Source: an uncultured Porphyromonas sp. (lineage in GTDB: Bacteria > Bacteroidota > Bacteroidia > Bacteroidales > Porphyromonadaceae). From it: DNA of 8,072 bases. The notes under the pieces were generated by a model. That model saw nothing but the letters and a program-made list of their open reading frames with translations, searched no databases and had not been told where the DNA came from. This document shows, one piece after another, positions 5,756 through 8,072 of this stretch (its first letter is position 1; every line of letters begins with the position of its first letter). The DNA is taken from contig NZ_CAJZFJ010000084.1 in the NCBI RefSeq assembly GCF_915070105.1, positions 1-8,072 on the forward strand, read 5' to 3'. A program made the position numbers and the translations under genes.

Positions 5756-8072
5756 TTAGAGTCGGTCGAGGAGCTCTTCGAGGCTTGTCTGATCCTTGAT
5801 GAAGACCTCTCGGGGCTTACTGCCATCCTGTGGGCCGACGATACCAGCACCCTCGAGCTGGTCCATCAGTCGTCCAGCACGGTTATACCCGATGTTGAAC
5901 TTGCGTTGGATGTTGGAGGTCGATCCGACTTGTGTCTGTACGACCATACGGGCTACCTCGTCGAAGAGGCTGTCCTTCTCGTTGGGGTTGAAGGTCTTTG
6001 CACCGCCTTCCTCTCCCTCGGGTATATACTCAGGTAGGATGAGGGCACTACCTGTGCTCTCCTGATGTGCTATGTGTGAGACGATGGCCTCTGTCTCGGG
6101 AGAGTCCATGAAGGCGCACTGTACACGTACCATCTCCTTGCCTTGATAGAAGAGCATGTCTCCACGTCCGATGAGCTGGTTGGCTCCGGGGGAGTCTAGG
6201 ACAGTGCGTGAGTCTACCATCGAGAAGACCTTGAAGGCAATACGGGCGGGGAAGTTCGCCTTGATGAGTCCCGTTATCACGTCTGTCGAGGGACGCTGTG
6301 TAGCGATGACCATGTGGATGCCTGCGGCACGAGCCTTCTGAGCTAGGCGGGCTATCGGCTGCTCCACTTCCTTGCCTACTGTCATCATGAGGTCGGCAAA
6401 CTCATCCACGATCAGTACTATATAGGGAAGGAGCTCATGCCCGTCGATACGGCGAAGTTCCCCCGAGCGCACCTGTTCATTATACTCCTTGATGTTGCGC
6501 ACGGTACGCCCAGCATTCTGGAGTAGGTGGTAGCGGTTGTCCATCTCCACGCATAGGGAGTTGAGGGTAGCGACGACACGCTTCATGTCGGTGATGATCG
6601 CCTTGTCGGCATCGGGAAGCTTCGCTAGGAAGTGCTTCTCGATCTCCTCGTAAATAGAGAACTCGAGCATCTTAGGGTCTACCATGACGAACTTGAGTTC
6701 CTCGGGACGCTTGCTGTAGAGCAGTGAGGTAATCAGTGCGTTCAGTCCGACACTCTTTCCCTGCCCAGTCGCCCCAGCTATCAGTAGGTGAGGCATCTTA
6801 GTTAGGTCAAAGATGAAGGGCTCGTTTGTGATGGTCTTCCCGATCCCGATGGGGAGCTCCATGCGGTCAAGTTGCTCCCTATACTTCTTCGAGGCAAGGA
6901 TACTGCGCATGGAGACGGTCTGGGGCGAAGCATTCGGCACTTCTATCCCGATCGTCCCTTGGCCAGGCATAGGAGCGATGATACGGACGCCCTCGCTCTT
7001 GAGGCTCATGGCTATGTCATCCTCCATGGTCTTGATACGGGAGACCTTGATACCAGAGTCGGGGATGACTTCGTAGAGGGTGACGGTAGGACCTACGGTG
7101 GCCTTTGAGGGAGTGACACGCATCTTGAAGCTAGCCAGTGTGTCGATGATCTTCTGCTTGTTGCGCTCGATCTCCTGCATATCTATCTGCGTAGCTCCCT
7201 GCTCATAGTCTTTGAGGAGGTCTGTCGTAGGCTTCTGATAATGCGCCAGTAGTACCCCGGGGGCAAGCGGTGTAGCGGGCTCGGGGCTGTCCTCTACGAG
7301 CTGGTCAGCTGGTGCTAGCTCCACGACCATGCCTGGCTCGCCCTCCTTGTCGGATGGCAAGTGGATCGAGGTCTGAGGGGTAAGGCGAGGCTGGGGAACA
7401 TGCTCCTCGTGGCGTTCCTCGTGGCTGTCCTTGTGATGCTCGTGGACTGGTGTCGTGGAGTTACCCTCGTCCTCGGGTTTATCTTCCTCCTCGTCGTCGG
7501 AGTAGTCCTCCTCAGGGTCCGAGTCTAGCTCCTCGCCCTTGCTACGGGAAAAGAGTCCCCTGATACGCTCCCAGAGGGAGGAGGATCTTAGGTGAGGAAG
7601 GGGGACAGATGATGTGCGTACCCCTATGAGGGCTCTGTCGCTACAGAGGACGGAGAAGATCAGTAGGCTGAAGAAGAGCACTACTAGGAGTCCTGCCATC
7701 CGTATATTGCCATATATATAGGTGTAGAGCTGTAAGCCCTGTTTCCCTCCCCATAGCAGGAAGCCATCCGAAGGAAAGAAAGCCTGCAGGGCGGCAGCTG
7801 CGGTAGCTGTCCACAGGCAGAGGAAGCCAAAGAAGAGGAACCGTGATATATAGCGGATCGGGTGTGTCTCGGGAGCCTTCACTAGGTGATAGGCAAGGTA
7901 GAGGGCATAGGCAAAGAGGAAGATGACGCCCCAGCCGAAGAGCCCATTGAAGAGGTAGTCGGCGACCTTAGCACCAGGTCGCCCAAAGATGTTGTAGGCA
8001 TTTTGCTCAGCTTCGGGCAGAGCTTCTCCCTCTGCTAGGGGTGCGATCAGGCTCTGATCCTGCCCGCTCGAG
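5756..8072 (-). CDS. ftsK: FtsK/SpoIIIE-family DNA translocase, 5' end missing
   Basis: 771 codons are visible and the frame is open to the window edge; the GTG at 7882 is an internal valine, because the upstream part encodes FGWGVIFLFAYALYLAYHL, a membrane segment. Numbering from the edge: membrane segments at about 45-64, 74-98 and 124-144 (a fourth is probably outside); a long acidic and His-rich linker (about 178-235); the alpha domain (about 291-413); Walker A GATGQGKS (433-440); Walker B YIVLIVDEFADLM (550-562); the ATQRPSTDVITGLIKANFPA block (590-609); GANQLIGRGDML; and a C-terminal gamma winged helix (about 699-758, with NIQRKFNIGYNRAGRLMDQL) that reads the KOPS or equivalent polar DNA sequence. 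The protein pumps DNA at the septum during division and helps resolve chromosome dimers. All ATPase motifs are intact. GQGKS instead of GSGKS fits the Bacteroidetes form. Confidence 0.97.
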   Translation of the reverse strand, partial: SSGQDQSLIAPLAEGEALPEAEQNAYNIFGRPGAKVADYLFNGLFGWGVIFLFAYALYLAYHLVKAPETHPIRYISRFLFFGFLCLWTATAAAALQAFFPSDGFLLWGGKQGLQLYTYIYGNIRMAGLLVVLFFSLLIFSVLCSDRALIGVRTSSVPLPHLRSSSLWERIRGLFSRSKGEELDSDPEEDYSDDEEEDKPEDEGNSTTPVHEHHKDSHEERHEEHVPQPRLTPQTSIHLPSDKEGEPGMVVELAPADQLVEDSPEPATPLAPGVLLAHYQKPTTDLLKDYEQGATQIDMQEIERNKQKIIDTLASFKMRVTPSKATVGPTVTLYEVIPDSGIKVSRIKTMEDDIAMSLKSEGVRIIAPMPGQGTIGIEVPNASPQTVSMRSILASKKYREQLDRMELPIGIGKTITNEPFIFDLTKMPHLLIAGATGQGKSVGLNALITSLLYSKRPEELKFVMVDPKMLEFSIYEEIEKHFLAKLPDADKAIITDMKRVVATLNSLCVEMDNRYHLLQNAGRTVRNIKEYNEQVRSGELRRIDGHELLPYIVLIVDEFADLMMTVGKEVEQPIARLAQKARAAGIHMVIATQRPSTDVITGLIKANFPARIAFKVFSMVDSRTVLDSPGANQLIGRGDMLFYQGKEMVRVQCAFMDSPETEAIVSHIAHQESTGSALILPEYIPEGEEGGAKTFNPNEKDSLFDEVARMVVQTQVGSTSNIQRKFNIGYNRAGRLMDQLEGAGIVGPQDGSKPREVFIKDQTSLEELLDRL

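Noticed and set aside
5756..7882. Full-length FtsK starting at the GTG at 7882
   Set aside because: The frame continues without a stop to 8072 and encodes a membrane segment and FtsK-like sequence, so 7882 is internal and the gene is cut by the edge.

Overview
The window looks like chromosomal DNA of a Bacteroidota bacterium, most likely of the Porphyromonadaceae (Porphyromonas or close relative). The reasons are the Bacteroidetes-type promoter (TTTG, 20-base spacer, TAnnTTTG) at 446-477, the absence of Shine-Dalgarno motifs, a FtsK with the GATGQGKS Walker A form that I recall as usual in this phylum, and a gene order with a free-standing PASTA protein followed directly by an RluD-type pseudouridine synthase. 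The genus is inferred. No mobile element, CRISPR array, tRNA or rRNA is visible.

Every gene I can support lies on the minus strand, so transcription runs from right to left. In that order they are: ftsK (5'-truncated by the window edge, 8072-5756); a LolA-like periplasmic lipoprotein carrier (5701-5072); a 117-base gap with a perfect 11-bp inverted repeat; mlaE (4954-4208) and mlaF (4187-3456), the permease and ATPase of a lipid transporter; a single-pass PASTA protein (3440-2760); an RluD-like synthase (2755-1616); and an acyltransferase-3 family membrane protein (about 1580-519). Gaps from mlaE onward are 4 to 35 bases, so mlaE-mlaF-PASTA-rluD-acyltransferase is probably one operon, with ftsK-lolA just upstream. 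The theme is the cell envelope: DNA segregation at the septum, lipoprotein delivery, phospholipid transport, a wall-binding type domain and surface or lipid acylation, plus one ribosome modification enzyme.

The left end is a separate unit. Downstream of the acyltransferase there is a good Bacteroidetes promoter, then a complete TPP (thiamin pyrophosphate) riboswitch at 426-322, then the first 85 codons of a TonB-dependent outer-membrane receptor (256-1, running off the edge). This predicts a thiamin-repressed outer-membrane receptor for thiamin or a thiamin precursor, and it is the most informative element of the window.

Several starts needed correction. The ftsK reading frame is open to the edge, so the GTG at 7882 is internal. 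lolA should begin at the ATG at 5701, not the TTG at 5713. rluD should begin at the ATG at 2755, not the TTG at 2851. The acyltransferase probably begins at the GTG at 1580, not the TTG at 1652. I found no clearly undescribed system. The points most worth checking are the riboswitch expression platform, the hairpin between lolA and mlaE, and mlaFE without a neighbouring mlaD.
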